Assembly: GCA_947038135.1 (NCBI GenBank)
Contig: CAMQVM010000023.1
Span: 1 to 12,591 of the forward strand
Source: an uncultured Rikenellaceae bacterium
GTDB lineage: Bacteria > Bacteroidota > Bacteroidia > Bacteroidales > Rikenellaceae
Length of the DNA: 12,591 bases
Reading direction: 5' to 3'
Within the stretch, counting starts at the first letter, position 1, and each line of letters begins with the position of its first letter. Below the pieces are notes generated by a model that had not been told where the DNA came from, searched no databases, and saw only the letters and a program-made list of their open reading frames with translations. Shown piece after piece: positions 1 to 6,609 of this stretch. A program made the position numbers and the translations under genes.

Positions 1-72
1 ATTTATTAATAAAAACCACACCTAAATAGTTGAACATAAGTATATTTAATGTTTTACGAATCTCCCTATTTA
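1..72 (-). repeat. 72-bp dispersed repeat, copy A (inverted relative to 6200-6271)
   Basis: The reverse complement of these bases matches 6200-6271 at 69 of 72 positions by eye, with no gaps. The three differences are isolated single-base substitutions. Similarity stops after base 72 (only sporadic matches follow), so that is one natural boundary. The other boundary is unknown because the window starts here. No reading frame is apparent. A contig that begins exactly in a repeat suggests that further copies exist in the genome and broke the assembly; that part is inference. Confidence 0.85.
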
Positions 73-90
73 TAGATACTTGTAAATAAA

Positions 91-234
91 ACCGTTGCAA
101 ACTAGGTAAATTCAGAGCGGAAGCATACTACCTATAAACTTACAAAAAGCAAAAACTTAGGGTTAGTATAAATGGATCATGCTTTTGTGTGTAACTAAAT
201 CATAGCAAAAAGCGATACTCCACTTTGCAACGGT
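91..234. repeat. 144-bp element bounded by 11-bp inverted repeats
   Basis: ACCGTTGCAAA at 91-101 is the perfect inverse of TTTGCAACGGT at 224-234. Inside it lie further inverted pairs: AAGCAT (121-126) with ATGCTT (179-184), and TACTA (126-130) with TAGTA (164-168), so the stretch could fold as a nested hairpin. No exact target-site duplication flanks it (ATAAA on the left, ATAAT on the right), and no protein is encoded. On the minus strand the closing arm is followed by TTTTATTT, so it could serve as a structured 3' end for the repeat-protein gene that stops at 286. It could also be a small non-autonomous element. Either reading is tentative. The rest of 1-285 shows nothing else. Confidence 0.35.
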
Positions 235-285
235 ATAATAAAATAAATTTCATTACTCTTTAATTGGATAAACTAATATTGATTT

Positions 286-1419
286 CTAGAATCTGATACC
301 TGCACTAAAGCCAATCCAGCCACTTATTAGGTGCGACTTGTGAATCTTTTCCCACTTAGATACTGATGAAAATGAACCACCAATCTCGCCAGTTACAGGA
401 TCTACAAAGTTTGCAACTGCAACATTCAAAACTGGTCCTCCAAATATTGCAAATCGCCTACCAAACTGCTTTGATACGGTAAATTTAAATTGATTTAAGG
501 AGTTTGTTATATATTGGTTATCATTGTTGTTAAAAAAATCACCATCTTCTGTTACATCATAAGTGATTAGTTCAAACTCATTTCCCCAGCCTCTTTTCCA
601 ATCAATATAGGTGCCAATACCAACTCCTACTGCATACTCTGCTCTATTATAACCAGCTTTCGATCTAATATCAACATCTTTTACTCCACCAGCAAAAATT
701 GTATAAAACTTATCTGTTCCAAGTTTAAAGCTAATAGCAGCATCAAGAGTCTCTGAGTGAGATATTTCAAACTCTTGCTTACCTCCCTGCTCAACAATAT
801 TAATAAAGCCTATTGATACCCCCTTACTTCTTTTTGCATAGTTTATGAATCCTATCTGCACACCATTTAAATTAGTAGCAACATTCAATATTCCTCCTAC
901 TTGGACTCCTGTTACATCTTTTGCAATGTTTATAATACCGCCAAACTGAGCTCCATCGAGACTCTTTGCAATGTTTAAAATACCCCCAAATTGAACACCT
1001 TTGACATCATCTGCAATATTTAATATACCTCCAAACTGAGCACCTCTTAGCCTATGAGTTACATTTAAAATACCTCCAAATTGCACCGCAACAACACTTT
1101 TTGAGATATTAGTAATACCCGCAAACTGTACAGCATAATCTGCATTGCCACTGTAATTGAACAAACCTGCTACCTGAACACCTCGTGTTTCATTAGTGTT
1201 AATATTACTTATTCCTCCTAGTTCAAATATCGTATTACCATAGCTGTAACCACTTAGTAGGTTAATAGATATCTTATTTGTCGTTATTGGAGATAGTTTT
1301 CCATTAGTGCCTAGTGGAGTTACAATACCAAATTGAACATTTTCTTTGCGTGTTTCTTGACCACTAATAGTAGATATAGATAGTATAGCTAATGTTGTAG
1401 TGAATAATTTTCTAATCAT
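286..1419 (-). CDS. exported VQFG-repeat surface protein (LA_2272-like)
   Basis: This 377-residue protein has a signal peptide (basic MIRK, hydrophobic residues 5-18, likely cleavage near residue 20). Residues 80-213 are tandem 15-residue repeats of the form G-[VA]-Q-[FVI]-G-G-I-[LI]-N-[IV]-A followed by four variable residues. About nine units are visible, the middle ones nearly identical. Residues 214-377 are rich in alternating hydrophobic and aromatic stretches and end in phenylalanine (GIRF), as outer-membrane beta-barrel proteins often do. The repeat style resembles proteins annotated as LA_2272-family surface repeat proteins; that match is from memory. The location, outer membrane or cell surface, is inferred. 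The gene stands alone on the minus strand, with its own promoter about 25 bases upstream of the ATG. No enzymatic motif is visible and its function is unknown. Confidence 0.75.
   Translation of the reverse strand: MIRKLFTTTLAILSISTISGQETRKENVQFGIVTPLGTNGKLSPITTNKISINLLSGYSYGNTIFELGGISNINTNETRGVQVAGLFNYSGNADYAVQFAGITNISKSVVAVQFGGILNVTHRLRGAQFGGILNIADDVKGVQFGGILNIAKSLDGAQFGGIINIAKDVTGVQVGGILNVATNLNGVQIGFINYAKRSKGVSIGFINIVEQGGKQEFEISHSETLDAAISFKLGTDKFYTIFAGGVKDVDIRSKAGYNRAEYAVGVGIGTYIDWKRGWGNEFELITYDVTEDGDFFNNNDNQYITNSLNQFKFTVSKQFGRRFAIFGGPVLNVAVANFVDPVTGEIGGSFSSVSKWEKIHKSHLISGWIGFSAGIRF
781..1182 (-). repeat. in-frame tandem 45-bp coding repeats
   Basis: This segment encodes the 15-residue repeats (residues 80-213) of the exported repeat protein. 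The DNA copies are related but diverged: the phrase that reads CCTCCAAA[CT]TG on the plus strand recurs at intervals of about 45 bases. Spacing stays at 15 codons through the central units and slips by about one residue at the two edges. The divergence suggests old duplications rather than a currently unstable satellite. Confidence 0.8.
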
Positions 1420-1444
1420 AATTTTAGTTTTTTTAATTCCGCTA

Positions 1445-1476
1445 CAAATATACGATTAATTTTTTAATCATACAAC
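1445..1476 (-). promoter_or_regulatory. Bacteroides-type promoter of the repeat-protein gene
   Basis: Read on the minus strand, TATATTTG (1452 to 1445) fits the -7 consensus TAnnTTTG. GTTG (1476 to 1473) is a 3-of-4 match to the -33 TTTG box, with a 20-base spacer. Transcription would start near 1438, giving a leader of about 18 bases before the ATG at 1419. Confidence 0.6.
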
Positions 1477-1641
1477 TAACTTTTTAATTTATGTGTTTTA
1501 TAGTGATATTTACATATAAATTACACCTTATATTATTAAAATTGTATACTTCTTAAACTGGTATTTCAGGGCTTTAAATGCTTATATTGGTTAATTTTAA
1601 AGTTTCGAAATAGGCATAATGTAATTTATTTGCGAATTTAA

Positions 1642-1672
1642 TCTGTTTTTACAAACTAATTTATTAAATTTG
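1642..1672 (+). promoter_or_regulatory. candidate promoter of the GH2 gene
   Basis: TAAATTTG at 1665-1672 fits the -7 consensus. TCTG at 1642-1645 is a 3-of-4 match for the -33 box with a 19-base spacer. The predicted start near 1679 leaves about 30 bases before the ATG at 1709. The region is very AT-rich, so a chance match is possible. The rest of 1420-1708 is intergenic between two divergent genes. Confidence 0.45.
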
Positions 1673-1708
1673 TAGGGTCAATATAGACATTACTTAATAA
1701 CATAAGCC

Positions 1709-3766
1709 ATGAACAGAATATTTATATCTCTCTATTTTTTTATCTTTGTAGCAGTTGCAATAGTTACAACAGCGATAACATCAACATCGGTATCGGCTCG
1801 TGAGGTCTACAACTTTAACAATAATTGGTCTTTTTCACGTACCATATTAATGAATAAAAACAGCAAGCAGGTCACTTTACCCTATGTATGGGGGGCGGCA
1901 GGATCAAATGAAGGTATTGACCCATTATATAAGGGAACTTGCTATTTTCTTAAAGAGGTAATGATACCTAGCACATTTGAAGATAAAAAGTTATTTTTAA
2001 GATTTAATGGTGTTGCCTCGGTTTCAGATATATACATTAATGGAAAATATGTCACCCAGCACAAAGGGGCATTCACTGCATTTAACGTTGATATAACTCC
2101 ATTTATAAGAATTTCGGAGTATAATTCTATATTAGTGAGTGTATCAAATGCTCCACGAATGGATGTTTTACCTTTCAGCAGCGATGCCAATATTTTTGGT
2201 GGCATATATTCAGATGTAGAGCTTATTGTCCTAGATAACAACCATATATCACTATCACATTATGGCTCTAAAGGGGTGTTTATCGACACTAAAGATATCA
2301 ATCCGAACAATGCAACAGTCGAGACAACAGTTATGCTCAGAGGCGATTCAAACACTGTAATAGAGGTTGAAGCCCAGCTATTTGGGCAAGATGAGAAGCT
2401 AGTAGGTACACAAACACGAAGTGTTCGCCTTAGCAGCAGAGGAGAGGGTAAGGCAATAATACCTATTATTATCGATTTGCCACGTTTATGGGGAGGTGTT
2501 ATTAACCCATATTTGTATAGTGCGGTAATAAAGACGAAGGTGTCAAACAGAGTCACAGATCAGTTAACAACCTCGTTTGGTATTAGAAATATAGAGATAA
2601 ACGATAACAATAAGCTACTTTTAAACGGCACATTATACCCAGCTAAAGGTGTAACCGTCAAGCAAGACAGGTCTATGGTAGGTAGTGCGTATACAAACAG
2701 TGACTTTAAAGAAGACACAGATCTTATGGTAGAGATGGGCGTAACAGCAGTGCGCACTATGGGAGCCCCTCACTCAGATAATGCGTATGGTTATTATGAT
2801 AAAGCGGGCTTGGTGGCGTGGGTAGACTTACCACTTAGTGCTGATGTGTCGTATTCAGGCAAGGGCTTTGCAGACAGCTTCAACTTAAAAGAGAATGGAC
2901 GAGAGCAGTTATACGAGATGATATACCAGCTCTACAACCACCCTTCAATCTGCTTTTGGGGGTTATTTAACGAAATATCATCTACGGGTGATGACCCTCT
3001 CGATTATATCCGAGAGCTTAACAATATTACAAAAAGCAAATCTCCAGGGCGTATAACAATAGGGTCAAGTATTGAGGATGGTGCTATCAACCATGTTACT
3101 GAAGCTATTGCATGGCCAGCATATTTTGGATGGAATAGGGGCGAAGTTACCGATTTTGAAATCTGGATAAAGCAAATTAATCAAAAGTTTGGAGGCTTAA
3201 AAAGTGCAATAGCAGAATATGGAGCTAAGGGAGATACTAGAACTATATCAGATGGTACCGAACAAATAGTTAAGCAACATAATAAAATAGAAGGGTACCC
3301 TCAAACCTCGCAGGCATTATTTCATGAAAAATATTATACAATACTAAGTAAAAACCCTTACTTTTGGGGGGCTTTTATCAACTCTATGTATGATTACTCT
3401 AATGGAGATGACGAAGATGGTATAACAGCAGGTTTTAACACAATGGGGCTGGTAAGCTATGATAGGCACACAAAGAAGGATGCATTTTACTTCTACAAAG
3501 CTAACTGGAACGGTTATGATAATTTTGTTCATATAACAGATAAAAACAGTATTAGACGCTCATCGTTAACCCAAACAATTAGGGCATATACCAATCAACC
3601 TACTGCCGAATTGAACGTAAATGGAGTTATTGTTGGCGAGGCTACAAATATTGGTGGTGTGGTAGAGTGGAAAAATATACGTCTCAAAAAGGGCGAAAAT
3701 GTCATTACTGTAAGTGTAGATAGGTTTAGCGATATGGCAGAATTAGAAATATACGACAAGTTATAA
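1709..3766 (+). CDS. secreted glycoside hydrolase family 2 enzyme (beta-galactosidase-like fold)
   Basis: This 685-residue protein has a signal peptide (hydrophobic 4-24, cleavage likely after SVSA at 30, no lipobox cysteine), so it acts in the periplasm or outside. The order is typical of GH2: N-terminal jelly-roll sugar-binding domain (about 31-180, including IYING and FNVDITPF), immunoglobulin-like domain (about 185-295), TIM barrel (about 300-600), and a short beta domain (about 620-685). In the barrel, YNHPSICFWGLFNE places the acid/base at E422 and IAEYG places the nucleophile at E503; YFWGAFINSMYDY (551-563) and the motif DAFYFYKANW (591-600) also fit. The two histidines that LacZ-type enzymes use near the active site are replaced (K319 and about G352). 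At 685 residues it is shorter than many GH2 proteins. The substrate cannot be named; beta-galactoside, beta-glucuronide or another beta-linked sugar are all possible. No SusC/SusD genes are nearby. The shorter 111-base gap before the next gene shows nothing clear. Confidence 0.88.
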   Translation: MNRIFISLYFFIFVAVAIVTTAITSTSVSAREVYNFNNNWSFSRTILMNKNSKQVTLPYVWGAAGSNEGIDPLYKGTCYFLKEVMIPSTFEDKKLFLRFNGVASVSDIYINGKYVTQHKGAFTAFNVDITPFIRISEYNSILVSVSNAPRMDVLPFSSDANIFGGIYSDVELIVLDNNHISLSHYGSKGVFIDTKDINPNNATVETTVMLRGDSNTVIEVEAQLFGQDEKLVGTQTRSVRLSSRGEGKAIIPIIIDLPRLWGGVINPYLYSAVIKTKVSNRVTDQLTTSFGIRNIEINDNNKLLLNGTLYPAKGVTVKQDRSMVGSAYTNSDFKEDTDLMVEMGVTAVRTMGAPHSDNAYGYYDKAGLVAWVDLPLSADVSYSGKGFADSFNLKENGREQLYEMIYQLYNHPSICFWGLFNEISSTGDDPLDYIRELNNITKSKSPGRITIGSSIEDGAINHVTEAIAWPAYFGWNRGEVTDFEIWIKQINQKFGGLKSAIAEYGAKGDTRTISDGTEQIVKQHNKIEGYPQTSQALFHEKYYTILSKNPYFWGAFINSMYDYSNGDDEDGITAGFNTMGLVSYDRHTKKDAFYFYKANWNGYDNFVHITDKNSIRRSSLTQTIRAYTNQPTAELNVNGVIVGEATNIGGVVEWKNIRLKKGENVITVSVDRFSDMAELEIYDKL

Positions 3767-3877
3767 CTACTGCAAAGGTTACAGCTTTATCAAGTTGTAC
3801 TTGTGTGAATTATTGGCACAATGATTGATATATTAATCTTATATAATTACGATTTTTAATATAAAAACCAACAATTT

Positions 3878-4423
3878 ATGAGAAAAGTATTTCTAACACT
3901 AGTATTAACTTTGGGAGCATTCGTTATGAGTTCTCAAACTATGGCTCAAAACGAGACCAAGCAAGAGCGTAAAGCAAAACGTCAGGCTGAAAATCAGGCT
4001 ATTGACCAGCAGCTACACACTGCTATTATGAGCCAAAACATTCAATTTATAGCTAGCGAGATCAACTATGGTCAATCTCCCTACCTACAAAACATTGATC
4101 TTAACACCCTTTATGGTGTGTGGGCATCAGACAACTATCTGAAAATTTACCTACCACTTTACGGACCAAACAACTTTAACGGTCAGCCATCGCTTATGCA
4201 TAAGCTCGACTTTTTTGTTAACAAGTACAACTACAAAACTGAGCCATTAAAAGATGGTGGTTCTTTAATCACTATCGTAGCTCAAGACCCTTGGTCTATC
4301 AACACTTACACATTTACTATTAACGCCAATGCTAATGGTAATTATAGTAATATGTCGGTTGATACTCCTTTTGTAGGACCTGTTAGCTATAATGGTATGG
4401 TTGATGCTTATAGCACTAACTAA
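3878..4423 (+). CDS. secreted DUF4251-family protein
   Basis: This 181-residue protein begins with a signal peptide (MRKVF, hydrophobic 5-18, cleavage after TMA at 23). A short charged, probably helical stretch follows (about 26-50, KQERKAKRQAENQ), then a beta-rich domain (about 55-175). The layout matches the DUF4251 proteins common in Bacteroidales: the charged helix, then INYGQSPYL, then LYGPNNFNGQPSL, and a C-terminal beta segment. Family assignment is from memory of such sequences and the function is unknown. Asparagine codons are mostly AAC in an AT-rich genome, and a strong terminator follows, both consistent with high expression; that is inference. The tandem stops TAATAA end it. No clear TAnnTTTG box was found in the 111 bases upstream, so co-transcription with the GH2 gene cannot be excluded. 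Confidence 0.7.
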   Translation: MRKVFLTLVLTLGAFVMSSQTMAQNETKQERKAKRQAENQAIDQQLHTAIMSQNIQFIASEINYGQSPYLQNIDLNTLYGVWASDNYLKIYLPLYGPNNFNGQPSLMHKLDFFVNKYNYKTEPLKDGGSLITIVAQDPWSINTYTFTINANANGNYSNMSVDTPFVGPVSYNGMVDAYSTN

Positions 4424-4528
4424 TAAAACTTTAGTGTTGTTAAATGTGATTGAGATGAAGCTCTATCTTAGAGCACTTTTACACTTGTAAAATATTCTTA
4501 TTACCACTGTTCAACGCAGTTTTATATC

Positions 4529-4566
4529 AAAGCGTGCTCTTAAATTAATTTAAGAGCACGCTTTTT
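4529..4566 (+). terminator. strong rho-independent terminator after the DUF4251 gene
   Basis: Bases 4529-4546 and 4547-4564 form a perfect 36-bp palindrome (two 18-base arms with no spacer, core TTAAATTAATTTAA). A run of five T at 4562-4566 follows. It lies 105 bases after the stop codon. A smaller 5-bp hairpin (GCTCT at 4460-4464 with AGAGC at 4470-4474) precedes it. Confidence 0.85.
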
Positions 4567-4606
4567 AGTTTTGTAGCATACTTATTTGTCGAATAACTGT
4601 AATTTA

Positions 4607-4638
4607 TTTTAATATATTATTTGTTTTGTGTATATTTG
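4607..4638 (+). promoter_or_regulatory. promoter of rlmN
   Basis: TATATTTG at 4631-4638 fits the -7 consensus TAnnTTTG. TTTT at 4607-4610 stands at the -33 position with a 20-base spacer. Transcription would start near 4645, downstream of the TTG codon at 4626 and 14 bases before the ATG at 4659. This settles the rlmN start in favour of the ATG. Confidence 0.65.
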
Positions 4639-4658
4639 TATCATACAAAATATATAAA

Positions 4659-5681
4659 ATGAAAAATAAAGAGTGGCTATTAGGCAAAAGCCTTAAAGAG
4701 CTAGAAGATATAGTTATAGAACTAGGCGAGAAAAAATTCAGAGCTAAACAACTATCTGAGTGGATATATACAAAAGCAGCATTAGAGTTTAGTGATATGA
4801 CTTCGTTATCTAAATCATTTATTGCTAAGCTTGAAGAGAGTTATCAAGTAGGCAAAATGGATTATAGCGATCGTTGTGTGTCGGTTGATGGGACAGTTAA
4901 ATATATATTCCCTACAATCGGAGGTAGTCCTATTGAGGCAGTATATATACCCGACAAAGAGCGTGGAACACTATGTGTATCATCTCAAGCAGGATGTAAA
5001 ATGGGGTGTCTGTTCTGCATGACTGGTAGAGGTGGATTTCATCATCATCTTTCTGCTGGTGAGATACTCAACCAAATAAGGTGTGTGAATAGCATAACTC
5101 CTATTACCAATATAGTATATATGGGTATGGGTGAGCCTCTTGATAATACAAATAATGTGTTACGCAGCATAGAGGTTCTTACAACTGCCGATTGGGGGTA
5201 TGGAATGAGCCCTACACGCATAACATTATCTACTATTGGGGTGATTAAAAATCTTAAGAGGTTTATTGAAGAGAGCAAGGCACACTTAGCAATAAGTATA
5301 CATAACCCATTTGGTGAGGAGCGTCTGAAACTTATGCCCGTTGAGAAAACACACAATATAAATGATATTGTAGCGTTAATTAAACAGTACGACTTCGCAC
5401 ACCAGCGCCGAGTAAGTTTTGAATATACTATGTTTAAGGGGTACAATGATACAGATAGGCATATTGAGGGTTTGGCTAGGTTGTTGAAAGGGTTGAAATG
5501 TAGGGTTAACCTTATTCGCTTTCATAAGATTCCTGATAGCAATTTAGAGTCTAGCACAGATAGCCAGATGGTGCACTTTCGAGATAACCTCACTAAGCGT
5601 GGCATAATAACCACAATTAGAGCCTCTAAAGGAGAAGATATCTTTGCAGCTTGTGGAATGTTAAAGGGCGAAGTTGAATAA
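4659..5681 (+). CDS. rlmN: RlmN, dual-specificity 23S rRNA (m2A2503)/tRNA (m2A37) methyltransferase
   Basis: This cytoplasmic radical-SAM enzyme methylates C2 of A2503 in 23S rRNA and, by homology, A37 in some tRNAs. The 340-residue protein has the N-terminal helical RNA-binding part (1-90), then TLCVSSQAGCKMGCLFC with the 4Fe-4S ligands C113, C117 and C120. C106 corresponds to the cysteine that resolves the RNA adduct in E. coli RlmN. GMGEP (156-160) binds SAM. C332 in the final AACGML is the cysteine that carries the transferred methyl group. The absence of Cfr-like features around the cluster favours RlmN over the resistance enzyme Cfr. An in-frame TTG at 4626 would add 11 residues, but it lies within the promoter, so the ATG at 4659 is chosen. 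The length is ordinary for Bacteroidota, slightly shorter than the E. coli protein. It is followed after 26 bases by the thioredoxin gene on the same strand. Confidence 0.96.
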   Translation: MKNKEWLLGKSLKELEDIVIELGEKKFRAKQLSEWIYTKAALEFSDMTSLSKSFIAKLEESYQVGKMDYSDRCVSVDGTVKYIFPTIGGSPIEAVYIPDKERGTLCVSSQAGCKMGCLFCMTGRGGFHHHLSAGEILNQIRCVNSITPITNIVYMGMGEPLDNTNNVLRSIEVLTTADWGYGMSPTRITLSTIGVIKNLKRFIEESKAHLAISIHNPFGEERLKLMPVEKTHNINDIVALIKQYDFAHQRRVSFEYTMFKGYNDTDRHIEGLARLLKGLKCRVNLIRFHKIPDSNLESSTDSQMVHFRDNLTKRGIITTIRASKGEDIFAACGMLKGEVE

Positions 5682-5707
5682 ATTATTAATTATTAAATAT
5701 TTACAAA

Positions 5708-6118
5708 ATGAAAAAAAGTTTGGTATTATTGGCGTTGCTGTTTTCAGTATTCACCGCTTCAGCACAGATTAAGTTTGAAACTGGAAATTTTAAATCGCTA
5801 TTAGAGAAATCGGTAGCAGAAGACAAATTGATTTTTGTCGATGCGTATGCAGCATGGTGTGGACCATGTAAGATGATGTCTAGCAATATCTTTCCTCTGA
5901 AAGAGGTTGGTGACTACTTCAATAAAAACTTTGTTAACGCAAAGATTGATATGGAGAAGGGTGAGGGTCCAGCATTGGCACGTCGTTACAAAATCACAGG
6001 TTATCCTACATTTTTAATCTTAGATAGTAAGGGTAAAGAGATATCACGCATCGTTGGCGCATCACGTAGCGGTAGTGATTTCATAACTAAGGTTCAAAAG
6101 GCTTTAGCTACAAAGTAG
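5708..6118 (+). CDS. exported thioredoxin-fold protein
   Basis: This 136-residue protein has a cleavable signal peptide (MKKS, hydrophobic 5-16, cleavage after ASA at 19). One thioredoxin domain fills the rest. The active site is WCGPCK at 50-55 (redox cysteines C51 and C54), with the cis-proline P100 in GYPT and LILDSKGKE forming the later strand. Because it is exported, it is more likely a periplasmic thiol-disulfide oxidoreductase than cytosolic TrxA; its partner is unknown. Residues 24-42 (GNFKSLLEKSVAEDKLIFVDA) resemble the thioredoxin-like group with a K-x-IFVD strand rather than classical TrxA. It lies 26 bases after rlmN with no terminator between, so the two are probably co-transcribed, and it is followed by a strong terminator. 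Confidence 0.9.
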   Translation: MKKSLVLLALLFSVFTASAQIKFETGNFKSLLEKSVAEDKLIFVDAYAAWCGPCKMMSSNIFPLKEVGDYFNKNFVNAKIDMEKGEGPALARRYKITGYPTFLILDSKGKEISRIVGASRSGSDFITKVQKALATK

Positions 6119-6143
6119 ATTCGGTAGCAACAGTTTATAATAA

Positions 6144-6184
6144 CGTAGCATCATGGATTTTTATTCATGGTGCTATGTTTTTTT
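6144..6184 (+). terminator. rho-independent terminator of the rlmN-thioredoxin unit
   Basis: Bases 6144-6158 pair with 6163-6177 in a 15-bp stem that includes three G-T pairs, closing a 4-base loop (TTTT). Seven T follow at 6178-6184. It begins 25 bases after the thioredoxin stop codon. Confidence 0.85.
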
Positions 6185-6199
6185 ATTCATAATACTATT

Positions 6200-6271
6200 T
6201 AAATAGGGAGATTCGCAAAACGTTAAATATACTTATGTTCAACTATTTAGGTATGGTTTTTATTAATAAAT
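6200..6271 (+). repeat. 72-bp dispersed repeat, copy B (inverted relative to 1-72)
   Basis: This copy is complete within the window. It matches the reverse complement of 1-72 at 69 of 72 positions. Its left edge coincides with a 12-bp palindrome, CTATTTAAATAG (6195-6206), only part of which is shared with the other copy. Its right edge runs directly into the hairpin at 6270-6311. It encodes no protein. It could be the end of a mobile element or a member of a small intergenic repeat family. Confidence 0.85.
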
Positions 6272-6311
6272 TACCCCAAAAACAGAAGATATAGCTGTTT
6301 TTTGGGGTAAT
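6270..6311. other. 16-bp-stem hairpin abutting repeat copy B
   Basis: ATTACCCCAAAAACAG (6270-6285) pairs with CTGTTTTTTGGGGTAAT (6295-6311). All 16 positions pair, with one extra T in the right arm and a 9-base loop. It overlaps the repeat by two bases. The T run is inside the stem rather than after it, so it is not a classical terminator on the plus strand. It may belong to the same mobile or repetitive element. Confidence 0.55.
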
Positions 6312-6325
6312 ACAATTTTTATTTA

Positions 6326-6411
6326 CGCTTTTTAAAAAAAAGCGGCACTCTAAAGAGCTCGCAAAAAGCACCTACACGCCTTAGGCGCTTGGTGGCTCCC
6401 TTCGGGAGCTG
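6326..6411 (-). other. GC-rich structured stretch; possible minus-strand RNA 3' end
   Basis: This is an island of structure in AT-rich DNA with no reading frame. From the right: GCTCCC (6395-6400) with GGGAGC (6404-6409), loop TTC; CGCC (6377-6380) with GGCG (6384-6387), loop TTA, enclosed by AGCACC with GGTGGCT (one bulge). On the minus strand this enclosed hairpin runs into five T (6367 to 6363), as a terminator would. A further inverted repeat, CGCTTTTT (6326-6333) with AAAAAGCG (6337-6344), follows. The first two hairpins share bases and so compete. It could be the 3' end of a small minus-strand RNA or debris of an element. No tRNA or rRNA fits. The remaining bases 6412-6544 show nothing I can name. 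Confidence 0.35.
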
Positions 6412-6544
6412 GTTAATTTAATAAAAAAGCAAATAAGAAATACCATAAAATTTACAGTGCTGTATTGCACGATGGCAATTGCACTTTTTAAGCGTGAAAA
6501 ATGCTAGTGAGTCTAAGATTATCCAATCTGACCAAAAGATAACA

Positions 6545-6590
6545 ATTAAGCGAGTTTTAAGCACCAAAAGGTGCTTAAAACTCGCTTAAT
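6545..6590 (-). terminator. terminator of the DksA-like gene
   Basis: Bases 6545-6565 and 6570-6590 form a perfect 21-bp inverted repeat around an AAAA loop (TTTT on the transcribed minus strand). It begins 19 bases after the stop codon of the minus-strand gene. The T-rich part lies at the end of the stem and in the following TTAATTGTTATCTTTT rather than as a clean run, but stem length and position make a terminator likely. Confidence 0.75.
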
Positions 6591-6609
6591 ACAACCACGA
6601 TAAAGTTAA

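Noticed and set aside
91..234. Insertion sequence
   Set aside because: There is no transposase frame and no exact target duplication, so it is listed only as an inverted-repeat element.
781..1182. CRISPR array or satellite suggested by the regular 45-bp spacing
   Set aside because: The repeats are in frame, diverged, and encode a coherent 15-residue protein repeat; there are no unique spacers.
5045..5446. 133-residue frame on the minus strand
   Set aside because: It is antisense to the well-supported catalytic core of rlmN and resembles no protein family.
4659..5681. Cfr-type antibiotic-resistance methyltransferase
   Set aside because: Motifs around the iron-sulfur cluster and GMGEP, and the housekeeping context, fit RlmN; nothing suggests transfer.
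6360..6412. tRNA or rRNA fragment in the GC-rich hairpins
   Set aside because: No T-loop consensus, no acceptor pairing and no recognisable rRNA stretch; only two short hairpins.
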